Source: Flavobacteriaceae bacterium UBA6268 (GTDB lineage: Bacteria > Bacteroidota > Bacteroidia > Flavobacteriales > Flavobacteriaceae). From it: DNA of 40,113 nucleotides. The stretch spans positions 1-40,113 of the forward strand of contig DJVA01000042.1 of the NCBI GenBank assembly GCA_002440705.1, in the 5' to 3' direction. Positions 32,920 to 40,113 of the stretch are shown in pieces. The number at the start of each line of letters is the position of its first letter. Within the stretch, counting starts at the first letter, position 1. Position numbers and translations under genes: made by a program. A model generated the notes under the pieces. The model searched no databases. It was given only the letters and a program-made list of their open reading frames with translations, and had not been told where the DNA came from.

Positions 32920-34094
32920 TAAGCTGAAATGATTTGTTGGTAGACACTACTGGTTTCCACGATGTGATGGATGTCCTGATCATCGATTTCTTTTTTCTTG
33001 TCGGCGAAATTCAAGAAATTGGCATAGATTTCATCCAATTGCAATTTAGTTAATTCGTACCCTACTTTCTTTGCCCGATAGGCCAAGGCTGCACGGCCAC
33101 TACGTGCAGTGAGGACGATAGCCGATTCGGTAACGCCAACTTCCTTAGGGTCTATGATTTCGTAGGTTTCCCTTTTCTTGATGACCCCGTCTTGATGGAT
33201 TCCCGAACTGTGTGCGAAAGCATTGGAACCCACAATAGCTTTGTTGGGCTGTGTGTACACGCCCATATGTTGCGAAACAAGTTGGCTGGTACTGTATATT
33301 TCCTTGGTATTGATGCTGGTATCGAGGTTTAAATACGGGTGTTGCCGCAAGATCATGACCACTTCTTCCAACGCTGTATTTCCGGCACGTTCCCCCACAC
33401 CATTAATGGTACATTCAATTTGTCGTGCCCCATTGATGACCCCTTCAATGGAGTTGGCTGTGGCCAATCCCAAATCATTGTGGCAATGACAGGAAAGGAT
33501 AGCCTTTTCGATGCCCTTTACGTTCTCCATCAAATACTTCATTTTGGCACCATATTCACTGGGAAGGCAATAGCCTGTGGTATCAGGAATGTTCAAAACC
33601 GTGGCACCGGCTTTGATGGCAACTTCACAGACCCGTGCGAGGTATTCATTATCGGTTCTTCCCGCATCTTCAGCATAAAATTCTACATCTTCCACAAAGG
33701 ATTTTGCATAGCTTACTGCTTCGTAAGCTCTTTCCAGGATTTGCTCGCGCGTGCTGTTGAATTTGTATTTGATGTGCGAATCGGAGGTGCCAATTCCGGT
33801 GTGGATTCGTGGGTATTTCGCGAACTTTAAAGCTTCCGCGGCAACCTCAATGTCTTTTTTTACGGCACGGGTAAGCCCGCAAACCGTTGCCTTTTTTATG
33901 AGTTTGGCAATGGCCTCAACCGATTTGAAATCGCCTGGGCTCGAAATAGGAAAACCTGCTTCAATCACATTAACGCCAAGATGCTCCAATTGCTCGGCAA
34001 TGATCAGTTTTTGTTCGGTATTGAGTTTGCATCCCGGGACTTGTTCCCCGTCGCGAAGAGTGGTATCGAAAATTTGTATCTGGGCTTGCGACAT
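32919..34094 (-). CDS. leuA: 2-isopropylmalate synthase, short form
   Basis: Condenses acetyl-CoA and 2-ketoisovalerate, committing carbon to leucine. It has DTTLRDGEQVPGCKLN at the start, LSCHCHNDLGLATANS with the HxH metal ligands, and INGVGERAGNTALEEVVMIL. The length is 391 residues; the classical enzyme is about 500-520 with a C-terminal leucine-binding domain, which is absent here, so feedback inhibition by that route is not expected. A citramalate or homocitrate synthase role is possible for relatives of this length, but the leuCDB operon favours leuA. It is the first gene of the operon. The upstream gap (34095-34244) contains no ATG on this strand, so no ATG-initiated leader peptide precedes it; I could not place a firm promoter. 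Confidence 0.92.
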   Translation of the reverse strand: MSQAQIQIFDTTLRDGEQVPGCKLNTEQKLIIAEQLEHLGVNVIEAGFPISSPGDFKSVEAIAKLIKKATVCGLTRAVKKDIEVAAEALKFAKYPRIHTGIGTSDSHIKYKFNSTREQILERAYEAVSYAKSFVEDVEFYAEDAGRTDNEYLARVCEVAIKAGATVLNIPDTTGYCLPSEYGAKMKYLMENVKGIEKAILSCHCHNDLGLATANSIEGVINGARQIECTINGVGERAGNTALEEVVMILRQHPYLNLDTSINTKEIYSTSQLVSQHMGVYTQPNKAIVGSNAFAHSSGIHQDGVIKKRETYEIIDPKEVGVTESAIVLTARSGRAALAYRAKKVGYELTKLQLDEIYANFLNFADKKKEIDDQDIHHIVETSSVYQQIISA

Positions 34095-34244
34095 TTTGAA
34101 TAAATAAAGTTGATAATTGCAGTGCGAATTTATACTTTGGAGAGCGGAAATCCCCTAATTTTACGGTAGTGATTACGAGGTTTAAAATGAATTTATAGCT
34201 ATTAAATAATTAAAAATCAATTGTTTAACTATTTTTAGTTTCTT

Positions 34245-35786
34245 ATGCCCAAGACGCCAAAAGATGCTTTGTTTGATTTGGTAAAATCGCTTTCGAAATC
34301 GGAAAAGCGACAATTCAAGCTCTATGCAGGTCGTTTAGGGGTAAACGAAGACGCCAAGTTTATGGCGTTATTCGATATTTTGGAGAAGCTTTCGGTGTAT
34401 AGCGAAAGTGAAATCCTGAAGCATAAGGAAATTAACAAACGCCAACTTTCCAATCTTAAGGCACACCTCTACAAGCAAATTCTGATCAGTCTTCGGTTGA
34501 ACCCCATGCATCAAAATGTACGCTTGCAAATTCGGGAACAGCTTGATTTTGCTACCATTTTGTACCATAAGGGCTTGTACAACCAAAGCCTGAAACTTCT
34601 GGAAAAGGCCAAGGCCATGGCCTTCTTGAATGAGGAAAAAAACATGGCATATGAAATCATCGAACTAGAGAAAGTGATCGAATCCCAATACATCACCCGA
34701 AGTATCAGCAATCGGGCCGATGCGCTTGCAATAGAAGCCAAGAACGTAAGTAGGTTGAATGTAATAACCAGCAAATTATCCAACCTTTCGTTGCAATTGT
34801 ATGGTATTTTTCTCAAAAAGGGCTATGTCAAAAACGATGAAGAATACCAAGAAATCACCCATTATTTCAATGCACACTTGCCAAAATTCAAGCCAGAAGA
34901 AATGGGCTTTAGGGAAAAGCTGTGGTGGTACAAGGCCCATCTTTGGTACAGTTTTTTGATTCAGGATTTTTTGTCGTGCTATCGTTATGCCCTGAAATGG
35001 ACCGATTTGTTCTATGAAAATCCGGCGATGATTGTTTTGAACCCCGTTTTTTTCATCCGGGGGAAACAGTATTTATTGGAGGCCTTGTTTTTTATACAAG
35101 ATGTTCCACGATTTAAGGAGGCCCTTGAAAAATTTGAAGAAGCACTGGAAGACGCTAACTTTCCGGTACGCGAAAATGTTCAGAGCCTGGCCTTTCTTTA
35201 CCGCTATTCCCATAAATTGAATTTGCATTTCATGGAAGGGACCTTTCACGAAGGGCTAGCCCTGGTACATGAGGTGCTGGAAGGCATTGACGCATTTGAA
35301 GACAAGCTGGACGAGCACCATGTCATGATTTTTTATTACAAGATTGCCTGTCTGTATTTTGGAGTGGCCGACTACCGGAAATGCATCGAGTACCTGCATA
35401 AAATCATTTCCAATAAATCCCTGGAAATGCGGGAAGACCTACTGTGCTATTCAAGGATTTTGAACTTGGTTTCCCACTATGAGGCCGGGTTGGACTATCA
35501 TTTGGAACGGCTCATCAAAAGCACATACAAGTTTTTGATCAAAATGGAAGACTTGTACCAAGTGCAGCGGGAAATGATCAAATTCCTGAGAAATCTCGGG
35601 GAAATTTATCCCCATGAAATCAAAAACGAATTCAAAAAACTGCATGCCAAATTAAAGGCTTTTGAGGACGATCCGTATGAGCGCCGTAGTTTCCTGTACT
35701 TGGACATTATCAGTTGGTTGGAAAGCAATATCGAAGGCCGATCGATACCCGAGATTATTCAAGAAAAAGCGTTGGCCCGAAAATGA
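34245..35786 (+). CDS. Conserved helical (TPR-like) protein of unknown function
   Basis: Protein of 513 residues with no signal peptide or membrane helix. It begins with a basic amphipathic segment (MPKTPKDALFDLVKSLSKSEKRQFKLYAG). The rest is almost entirely helical with TPR/SNAP-like spacing, e.g. FATILYHKGLYNQSLKLLEK, YYKIACLYFGVADYRKCIEY and LEMREDLLCYSRILNLVSHY. It resembles a hypothetical protein family I know from flavobacteria, with no assigned role. It is transcribed alone, divergently from leuA and ahead of the SAM-I leader. A TATTTTTA at 34230-34237 is only 8 nt before the ATG, so it is unlikely to be the sole promoter unless the mRNA is nearly leaderless. It is probably a cytoplasmic scaffold (inference). 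Confidence 0.75.
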   Translation: MPKTPKDALFDLVKSLSKSEKRQFKLYAGRLGVNEDAKFMALFDILEKLSVYSESEILKHKEINKRQLSNLKAHLYKQILISLRLNPMHQNVRLQIREQLDFATILYHKGLYNQSLKLLEKAKAMAFLNEEKNMAYEIIELEKVIESQYITRSISNRADALAIEAKNVSRLNVITSKLSNLSLQLYGIFLKKGYVKNDEEYQEITHYFNAHLPKFKPEEMGFREKLWWYKAHLWYSFLIQDFLSCYRYALKWTDLFYENPAMIVLNPVFFIRGKQYLLEALFFIQDVPRFKEALEKFEEALEDANFPVRENVQSLAFLYRYSHKLNLHFMEGTFHEGLALVHEVLEGIDAFEDKLDEHHVMIFYYKIACLYFGVADYRKCIEYLHKIISNKSLEMREDLLCYSRILNLVSHYEAGLDYHLERLIKSTYKFLIKMEDLYQVQREMIKFLRNLGEIYPHEIKNEFKKLHAKLKAFEDDPYERRSFLYLDIISWLESNIEGRSIPEIIQEKALARK

Positions 35787-35801
35787 AAATTCAAAAAAAA
35801 T

Positions 35802-35833
35802 TTGGAGAAGTCAATTTCGTTTTGAAATATTTG
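35802..35833 (+). promoter_or_regulatory. Predicted promoter of the SAM-I / methionine operon
   Basis: TTG at 35802-35804, a 21-nt spacer and AATATTTG at 35826-35833. Transcription would begin about 25 nt before the riboswitch P1 stem. Confidence 0.5.
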
Positions 35834-35864
35834 TGGCGCACAAAGTTCAATTACTTACTGAAAT

Positions 35865-35963
35865 GTTATCAAGAAAGGTGGAGGGAATAGACCCGTTGAA
35901 ACCTTAGCAACCCTTTGTCATGCAAAGAAGGTGCTACATTCTACAGTATTACTGATAGATAAC
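35865..35963 (+). ncRNA. SAM-I (S-box) riboswitch, complete copy
   Basis: Stem P1 is GTTATC (35865-35870) with GATAAC (35958-35963). The conserved core follows: AAGAAAGGTGGAGGG, ACCCGTTGAAACCTTAGCAACC, a P3 hairpin CTTTG/CAAAG, GGTGCTACATTC, and a P4 hairpin CAGT-ATT-ACTG (35944-35954). This is the S-box layout that shuts off methionine genes when SAM is plentiful. Downstream, GTTTCC/GGAAAC (35973-35989) can compete with GGAA/TTCC (35984-35997) followed by a short T-run, a possible but weak transcription switch. From there to 36086 the only other hairpin is CACC-GCAA-GGTG (36025-36036). Confidence 0.95.
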
Positions 35964-36086
35964 AACAACCCAGTTTCCATTCAGGAAACCGTGTTCCATT
36001 CTTTTTAACATTTTTCTGTAAATACACCGCAAGGTGCATTTGACTTTGGGTTTTAACCATTTCGTTTAACTCAAAAAAAAAGAAAA

Positions 36087-37256
36087 ATGAGTGCTACACA
36101 CATCATCCATTCGGTCCCTAGCGACCCACTAACCGGAGCTATTTCAGTGCCAGTGTACCAAACCTCGACCTTTATCCAGGAGGCACCTGGAGTGAACAAA
36201 GGCTTTGATTATGCCCGAACCAACAATCCCACCCGAAAGGTATTGGAAGACCTTGTCGCAAAACTTGAGCGGGGAAATTCGGCCTTTGCCTTTGCCACTG
36301 GCCTGGCGGCTATCGATTCGGTGTTGAAACTGCTTTCTACTGGCGATGAGATTTTGGCCGTGGACGACATTTATGGAGGGGCTTACCGACTTTTTACACA
36401 CGTGTATCAAAAACTGGGCATTAAAGTTACCTATGTCGATACCACCGAAGTAGCGAACGTGGCCAAGGCCATTACTTCAAGAACGAAACTGGTTTGGATC
36501 GAGTCGCCGACCAATCCAACCTTAAAAGTTTCCGACATTGCAACCATTTCCACCATTGCGAAAAGTGTGGGTGCCCTGTTGGTGGTAGACAATACCTTTG
36601 CCAGCCCTATTGGGCAAAATCCGCTGGATTTGGGGGCCGATATCGTAATCCATAGTGGTACCAAGTACATAGGGGGCCATTCCGATTTGGTGGCTGGGCT
36701 TGTAGTGACCAAGACTCAAGAACTTTCAGAAAAAATCAAATTCATTCAAAATGCCTCGGGTGGAGTCTTGGGGCCTTGGGATTGCTTCCTGACCATTCGT
36801 GGGATTGAAACCTTGGATCTGCGATTCAGAAAGCAATGTGAAAATGCCCTTTTGGTTGCAAAATTTTTGCAAAACCACGAAGCGGTTGCTAAAGTGTATT
36901 ATCCCGGTCTGAAACAGCACAAGAATTACGAAATAGCCAAAGTGCAGCAAGCAGGGCTGTTTGGCGGCGTAGTTTCTTTTACACTGAAAGACGATACCCA
37001 AGAGGCAGCCAATCAATTTGTAACCAACACCCAGTATTTTAAATTGGCTGAAAGTTTGGGCGGGGTGAAGAGCCTTTTGTGCCATCCCGCACAGATGACA
37101 CATGCCTCGATTCCTAGGGAACGAAGATTGAAAGCGGGCATCCAAGATTCTTTAATTCGATTGTCGTGTGGCATTGAGGAAGCTCAGGATCTCATTGACG
37201 ATTTGGCGGGGGCTTTCCAAAAGGTAACCGTACTCACGGAAGTCAGTTCATTTTAA
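36087..37256 (+). CDS. metB: Cystathionine gamma-synthase / O-acylhomoserine sulfhydrylase family enzyme
   Basis: PLP enzyme of the Cys/Met metabolism family, 389 residues. The PLP-binding Lys193 is in IHSGTKYIGGHSD; other landmarks are PVYQTSTF, the tyrosine/arginine pair in DYARTNNPTRKVLE, FATGLAAIDSVL and ESPTNPTLKVSDI. Family members use activated homoserine with cysteine or sulfide, or cleave cystathionine; sequence motifs alone do not separate these. The SAM-I riboswitch, the adjacent hom gene and cysH argue for a synthetic role in methionine formation. It is the first gene of the operon; hom follows 12 nt after its stop. Confidence 0.85.
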   Translation: MSATHIIHSVPSDPLTGAISVPVYQTSTFIQEAPGVNKGFDYARTNNPTRKVLEDLVAKLERGNSAFAFATGLAAIDSVLKLLSTGDEILAVDDIYGGAYRLFTHVYQKLGIKVTYVDTTEVANVAKAITSRTKLVWIESPTNPTLKVSDIATISTIAKSVGALLVVDNTFASPIGQNPLDLGADIVIHSGTKYIGGHSDLVAGLVVTKTQELSEKIKFIQNASGGVLGPWDCFLTIRGIETLDLRFRKQCENALLVAKFLQNHEAVAKVYYPGLKQHKNYEIAKVQQAGLFGGVVSFTLKDDTQEAANQFVTNTQYFKLAESLGGVKSLLCHPAQMTHASIPRERRLKAGIQDSLIRLSCGIEEAQDLIDDLAGAFQKVTVLTEVSSF

Positions 37257-37268
37257 TTATCGGGCATC

Positions 37269-38405
37269 ATGAGTACAAGTTTATTGGAACCGTCCCAGGT
37301 AAAAATTGATTTGGGACAATTGAAACGAAAAAAAGTCAACATTGCCCTTTTCGGAAAAGGAAATGTTGGCCTACAATTCATCAATCAGTTATTGGGCAGA
37401 AAGGACGAAATTGCCAAACGGCGCAATTTGGACTTGAACGTTTTTTGCATTGCTAATTCTGAAAAAATAGTGTTGCAGAAACAATGGACAGAAAATTGGG
37501 AAGCAGTATTTAATGAAGCTCCCAACCACTATCGTTATGATGCTATTACTGATTTTGTGAAGCAAGAAGGACTTACTCATTTGGTATTGGTGGACAATAC
37601 GGCTTCGAGAGCTTTGGTAGCAGCTTATCCTTGGTTCATCGAAAATGGGTTTCATTTGGTTTCTTCCAACAAGTTGGCCAATACCCAATCGTTGGAATGG
37701 TATCAAAACCTTCGGCGTCAATTGGGTTTCTTCGAAAAGGAATACCTTTATGAAACCAATGTGGGGGCGGGATTGCCTTTGATTGATACGATAAAGTTGC
37801 TTCACCTTTCGGGAGAAAATATTACGCGTATCCGAGGGGTTTTTTCGGGAACGCTGAGTTATTTGTTCAATGAATTTTCAGCTAAAAACCTTCCATTCAG
37901 TAGCATCCTCCAGGAGGCCATGAATCAAGGTTTTACCGAGCCCGATCCTAGGGAAGATCTTTCTGGGAGTGATGTGGCCAGAAAACTTCTTATCTTAGCA
38001 AGGGAATTGGATTTGTACAACGAAATGGAAGATGTTTCGGTTCAGAATCTGGTTCCGAAAGAATTGCGCAACGTAAGCAAAGAGGTGTTTTTTCAGAGGC
38101 TGAAAGCACTGGATGTGCCCTTTCAAATTCAGAAAAAAAATATTGGGACTAATGAAGTCTTGCGGTATGTTGCAGATTTGAGTGGCCATTTGATGGACGA
38201 GCATGGAGCCCAACTTTCGGTTAGGCTTTTGCCTGTCTCAAAGGACAGCGTGTTAGGTCAGTTGAAAGGAAGCGACTCATTGTTCGAAATTTACACCGAC
38301 AGTTACGGAGCGCACCCCATCGTAATTCAAGGAGCGGGTGCTGGAGCTAAAGTTACTGCCCGTGGGGTATTTGGCGATCTATTACGATTGAGTGAAAAAA
38401 TATAA
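37269..38405 (+). CDS. hom: Homoserine dehydrogenase, stand-alone
   Basis: Reduces aspartate semialdehyde to homoserine. The 378-residue protein has no aspartokinase domain. It shows NIALFGKGNVGLQFINQLL (NAD(P) fold), SSNKLANTQS, YETNVGAGLPLIDTI, SGTLSYLFNEF and EPDPREDLSGSDVARKLLIL, and ends GAGAGAKVTARGVFGDLLRL. Along its length it is clearly homologous to the C-terminal half of ThrA at 25164, including the GAGAGA ending. It carries no ACT domain. Its place directly after metB under a SAM-I riboswitch marks it as the methionine-branch isoenzyme. The OsmC gene begins 3 nt after its stop. Confidence 0.94.
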   Translation: MSTSLLEPSQVKIDLGQLKRKKVNIALFGKGNVGLQFINQLLGRKDEIAKRRNLDLNVFCIANSEKIVLQKQWTENWEAVFNEAPNHYRYDAITDFVKQEGLTHLVLVDNTASRALVAAYPWFIENGFHLVSSNKLANTQSLEWYQNLRRQLGFFEKEYLYETNVGAGLPLIDTIKLLHLSGENITRIRGVFSGTLSYLFNEFSAKNLPFSSILQEAMNQGFTEPDPREDLSGSDVARKLLILARELDLYNEMEDVSVQNLVPKELRNVSKEVFFQRLKALDVPFQIQKKNIGTNEVLRYVADLSGHLMDEHGAQLSVRLLPVSKDSVLGQLKGSDSLFEIYTDSYGAHPIVIQGAGAGAKVTARGVFGDLLRLSEKI

Positions 38406-38408
38406 TGT

Positions 38409-38828
38409 ATGAAAGTTCAGTTAGAGCGAATCAATGAGGCGTACCTTTTGGAAGCAAAAGGTGCTGGTCCCGTATCGGTGTTTATTGACAACAAAACCAG
38501 TGAAACAGTTAAAGGGGTGAGCCCCATGGAACTTTTGTTGATGGCCGTTGGAAGCTGCAATGCCATCGACATCATTTATGTACTTAAGAAGCAACGGCAG
38601 GTTGTTGCTTCCTACAAGGTTGAAGTAGAAGGCACCCGGACGGAAATACGGCAAGCCAAACCTTTTGAGGCCATTCATGTTAAGGTTTTTTTGGAGGGCG
38701 AAATTGTTCCTGAAAAGGCGTTGAGGGCAGCTTCCTTGAGTTTTGAAAAATATTGCTCGGTATCGATTACGCTGGAAAAAGCTGTAAAAGTTACTTACGA
38801 AGTGATCCTTAATGGAACTAAAATTTGA
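38409..38828 (+). CDS. OsmC/YhfA-type protein
   Basis: Protein of 139 residues of the OsmC family. It has the typical block GVSPMELLLMAVGSCNAIDIIYVLKKQ, with the first redox cysteine at the start of the long helix, and SFEKYCSVSITLEKAV with the second. OsmC/Ohr proteins reduce organic peroxides with these two cysteines; the YhfA-like branch is often of unknown function. Its position between hom and an Rrf2 regulator, in a SAM-controlled operon, suggests a role linked to sulfur or thiol metabolism (inference). Confidence 0.88.
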   Translation: MKVQLERINEAYLLEAKGAGPVSVFIDNKTSETVKGVSPMELLLMAVGSCNAIDIIYVLKKQRQVVASYKVEVEGTRTEIRQAKPFEAIHVKVFLEGEIVPEKALRAASLSFEKYCSVSITLEKAVKVTYEVILNGTKI

Positions 38829-38840
38829 TTATTTTTAATC

Positions 38841-39260
38841 ATGCTGTCACGTAAAACCAAATACGCGCTCAAGGCACTAAGTTATCTTGCCAAGCAGGAA
38901 GGAAACGTACCGGTCCAGATTTCCTCCATTTCGGAATCGGAGAACATTTCTCAAAAATTTTTGGAGAGCATTCTTCTTTCGCTTCGAAAAGCTGGTTTTC
39001 TGGGGTCCAAGAAAGGGAAGGGGGGTGGCTACTACCTCTTGGAGCGGACCAGGAAAACACCTATTGCCGCATTTTATCGGGTTTTGGAAGGCCCCATCGC
39101 CATGGTACCTTGTGTAAGCCTTAATTTTTATGAAAAATGTGACGATTGCCCCGATGAAGAGCGCTGTGATGTGCATCATTTGATGATCCGCGTGAGGGAT
39201 AATACCCTTTCCATTTTGGAGAATACAACCTTGGAAGATTTTATCGAGACCAATAATTAA
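38841..39260 (+). CDS. Rrf2-family transcriptional regulator
   Basis: Protein of 139 residues. The winged-helix N-terminus is MLSRKTKYALKALSYLA, then the recognition region ENISQKFLESILLSLRKAGFLGSKKGKGGGYYL, the classic Rrf2 pattern. The C-terminal part has four cysteines in CVSLNFYEKCDDCPDEERC, spaced like the Fe-S-binding loop of IscR/NsrR-type members though not identical. Rrf2 regulators sense Fe-S status, NO or cysteine supply (CymR). Being encoded between the methionine operon and cysH, it may be a sulfur-assimilation repressor acting at the inverted repeat upstream of cysH. It is probably co-transcribed with metB-hom-osmC. Confidence 0.92.
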   Translation: MLSRKTKYALKALSYLAKQEGNVPVQISSISESENISQKFLESILLSLRKAGFLGSKKGKGGGYYLLERTRKTPIAAFYRVLEGPIAMVPCVSLNFYEKCDDCPDEERCDVHHLMIRVRDNTLSILENTTLEDFIETNN

Positions 39261-39292
39261 TTTGAATCAAGTTTTTTTTGAAATTAAGTTTG

Positions 39293-39323
39293 TAGCTTTG
39301 TAAAATCTCCTAATCCGATAGGA
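39293..39323 (+). promoter_or_regulatory. cysH promoter with candidate Rrf2 operator
   Basis: TAGCTTTG at 39293-39300 is a full -7 consensus; the -33 element is unclear within the T-rich stretch 39271-39280. Immediately downstream lies the inverted repeat TCCTA-ATCCGA-TAGGA (39308-39323), covering the likely start of transcription, where a bound repressor would block initiation. The Rrf2 gene ends 33 nt before the box. Confidence 0.6.
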
Positions 39324-39332
39324 ATTATATAA

Positions 39333-39962
39333 ATGGCAAAAATCACCCCTCAAAACCTTCAGTTGTTCAATCAAAACGTGCGCTATGAAGATCCTTTGGA
39401 AATCGTAAGCTTTGTATTGGAATTTTCGGAAAGCCCCGTGGTAACGACCAGTTTTGGGCCTTATGCTGCTGCGGTGCTCTATGCATGCAGTCGGGTGAAG
39501 AAGGACATCCCCGTTATTTGGTGCGATACGGGATACAACACGGCAGCTACCTACAAACATGCAAGTTTCTTGACCGAAACACTTCAGTTGCATTTGGATA
39601 TTTTTGCCCCAAAATTTACAACGGCCTTTTTGAATCACACTATGGGTATCCCCAATTTGGACAACCCCAAGCACGCCTTATTTTCAGAAAAGGTAAAACT
39701 CGAACCCTTTGAAAGAGCCTTCAAAAAGTACCAGCCCGACGTGTGGTTTACCAACGTGCGTAAAAATCAAACCACATTTCGTGAAGGGCTGGATGTGTTT
39801 AGCTTCAGTAAGGACGGAATCCTAAAAGTGAGTCCCTTTTATCATTTTGCCGACGACGAACTTGTGCGGTACATTCAATCGCAAAATTTGCCTTTGGAAT
39901 TTGACTATTACGATCCTGTGAAAGCGTCAGCGCACCGGGAGTGTGGCATTCACTTTAAATAA
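39333..39962 (+). CDS. cysH: Phosphoadenylyl-sulfate (PAPS) reductase family protein
   Basis: Reduces activated sulfate to sulfite for cysteine and methionine synthesis. The 209-residue protein has the PP-loop region VVTTSFGPYAAAVLYA, the substrate stretch VIWCDTGYNTAATYK, WFTNVRKNQTTFREGLDV and the C-terminal catalytic motif RECGIHFK with Cys204. The paired CC and CxxC cysteines that hold the [4Fe-4S] cluster of APS reductases are absent, so it resembles the cluster-free PAPS-type enzyme. The PP-loop reads SFGPYAA rather than the usual SFGxQSAV, and in that respect it is a divergent member. It is followed by a second SAM-I riboswitch that must serve further genes beyond the window. Confidence 0.85.
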   Translation: MAKITPQNLQLFNQNVRYEDPLEIVSFVLEFSESPVVTTSFGPYAAAVLYACSRVKKDIPVIWCDTGYNTAATYKHASFLTETLQLHLDIFAPKFTTAFLNHTMGIPNLDNPKHALFSEKVKLEPFERAFKKYQPDVWFTNVRKNQTTFREGLDVFSFSKDGILKVSPFYHFADDELVRYIQSQNLPLEFDYYDPVKASAHRECGIHFK

Positions 39963-39979
39963 TATTTTTTGCCTAACAA

Positions 39980-40010
39980 TTGGTAAAGATAATTTTATGC
40001 CTTTACTTTG
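39980..40010 (+). promoter_or_regulatory. Predicted promoter of the second SAM-I transcript
   Basis: TTG at 39980-39982, a 20-nt spacer and TTACTTTG at 40003-40010. Transcription would start about 20 nt before the riboswitch P1 stem. Confidence 0.6.
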
Positions 40011-40035
40011 TGCCAGTTCATTAATGTATTGAAAT

Positions 40036-40113
40036 GTTATCAAGAAAGGTGGAGGGAATAGACCCTTTGAAACCTTAGCAACCCTTTGTCCTGCAAAGAA
40101 GGTGCTACATTCT
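40036..40113 (+). ncRNA. SAM-I riboswitch, second copy, truncated by window edge
   Basis: GTTATC at 40036-40041 starts P1, and the core continues to GGTGCTACATTCT at the window end; P4 and the closing P1 strand lie beyond. Over 84 nt (40030-40113 against 35859-35942) it differs from the first copy at only two positions: ACCCTTTG for ACCCGTTG, and GTCCTG for GTCATG in the P3 loop. The gene it controls is outside the window. Confidence 0.93.

Noticed and set aside
34095..34244. A leader-peptide attenuator before leuA like the one before ilvD
   Set aside because: The upstream region on the leuA strand contains no ATG-initiated short frame and no hairpin followed by T residues.

Overview
This window reads as a chromosome segment of a Bacteroidota bacterium, most likely a member of the Flavobacteriaceae. 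The evidence is the promoter style (TTG, about 20 nt, then TAnnTTTG-like boxes), scarce Shine-Dalgarno sequences, GSCFA-family and lipoprotein genes typical of flavobacteria, sensor kinases with N-terminal TPRs, a long class II ketol-acid reductoisomerase and a SAM-I riboswitch on methionine genes. I see no insertion sequences, phage genes, CRISPR arrays, tRNAs or rRNAs.

Layout. (1) 1-3416: the 3' part of alaS, a GSCFA protein and a DUF2892 membrane protein. (2) 3458-16558: an accessory block of secreted proteins (a lipoprotein, a beta-propeller protein, two MORN-repeat paralogues, a Dabb protein, a CarboxypepD_reg-like lipoprotein and a two-repeat CxxGDC protein), together with two paralogous TPR sensor histidine kinases and one LuxR/NarL-type response regulator. 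Six start regions in this block carry the same 20-bp palindrome, close to AATAGGGCAATTGCCCTATT. In each, its right end coincides with the -33 TTG position, with exactly 20 nt between the 21-base site and the -7 box. I read the block as a self-contained two-component regulon that also controls its own kinase operon and response regulator. This is the best candidate in the window for an undescribed system. (3) 16613-17994, minus strand: metK behind a short leader that resembles a SAM-II riboswitch. (4) 18083-29827: a 160-nt leader encoding a 16-residue Thr/Val/Ile-rich peptide and an attenuator, followed by ilvD-ilvB-ilvN-ilvC-ilvA-thrA-thrB-thrC. (5) 34094-29824, minus strand: leuA-leuC-leuD-leuB, convergent with thrC and overlapping it at the stop codons. 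(6) 34245-35786: a large conserved helical protein of unknown function. (7) 35802-40113: a SAM-I riboswitch, then a metB-like gene, a stand-alone homoserine dehydrogenase, an OsmC protein and an Rrf2 regulator; then cysH with its own promoter and candidate operator; then a second, almost identical SAM-I riboswitch cut by the window edge.

How it works together. Regions 3-7 form an aspartate-family and branched-chain amino-acid supercluster. Homoserine is produced by two different enzymes: the ThrA fusion, in an operon apparently attenuated by Thr/Val/Ile, and a stand-alone Hom under a SAM riboswitch. The shared branch point therefore seems to be split by end product at the RNA level. Sulfide for methionine comes from the adjacent sulfate-reduction gene cysH, and MetK turns methionine into SAM, the ligand that would close the RNA switches.
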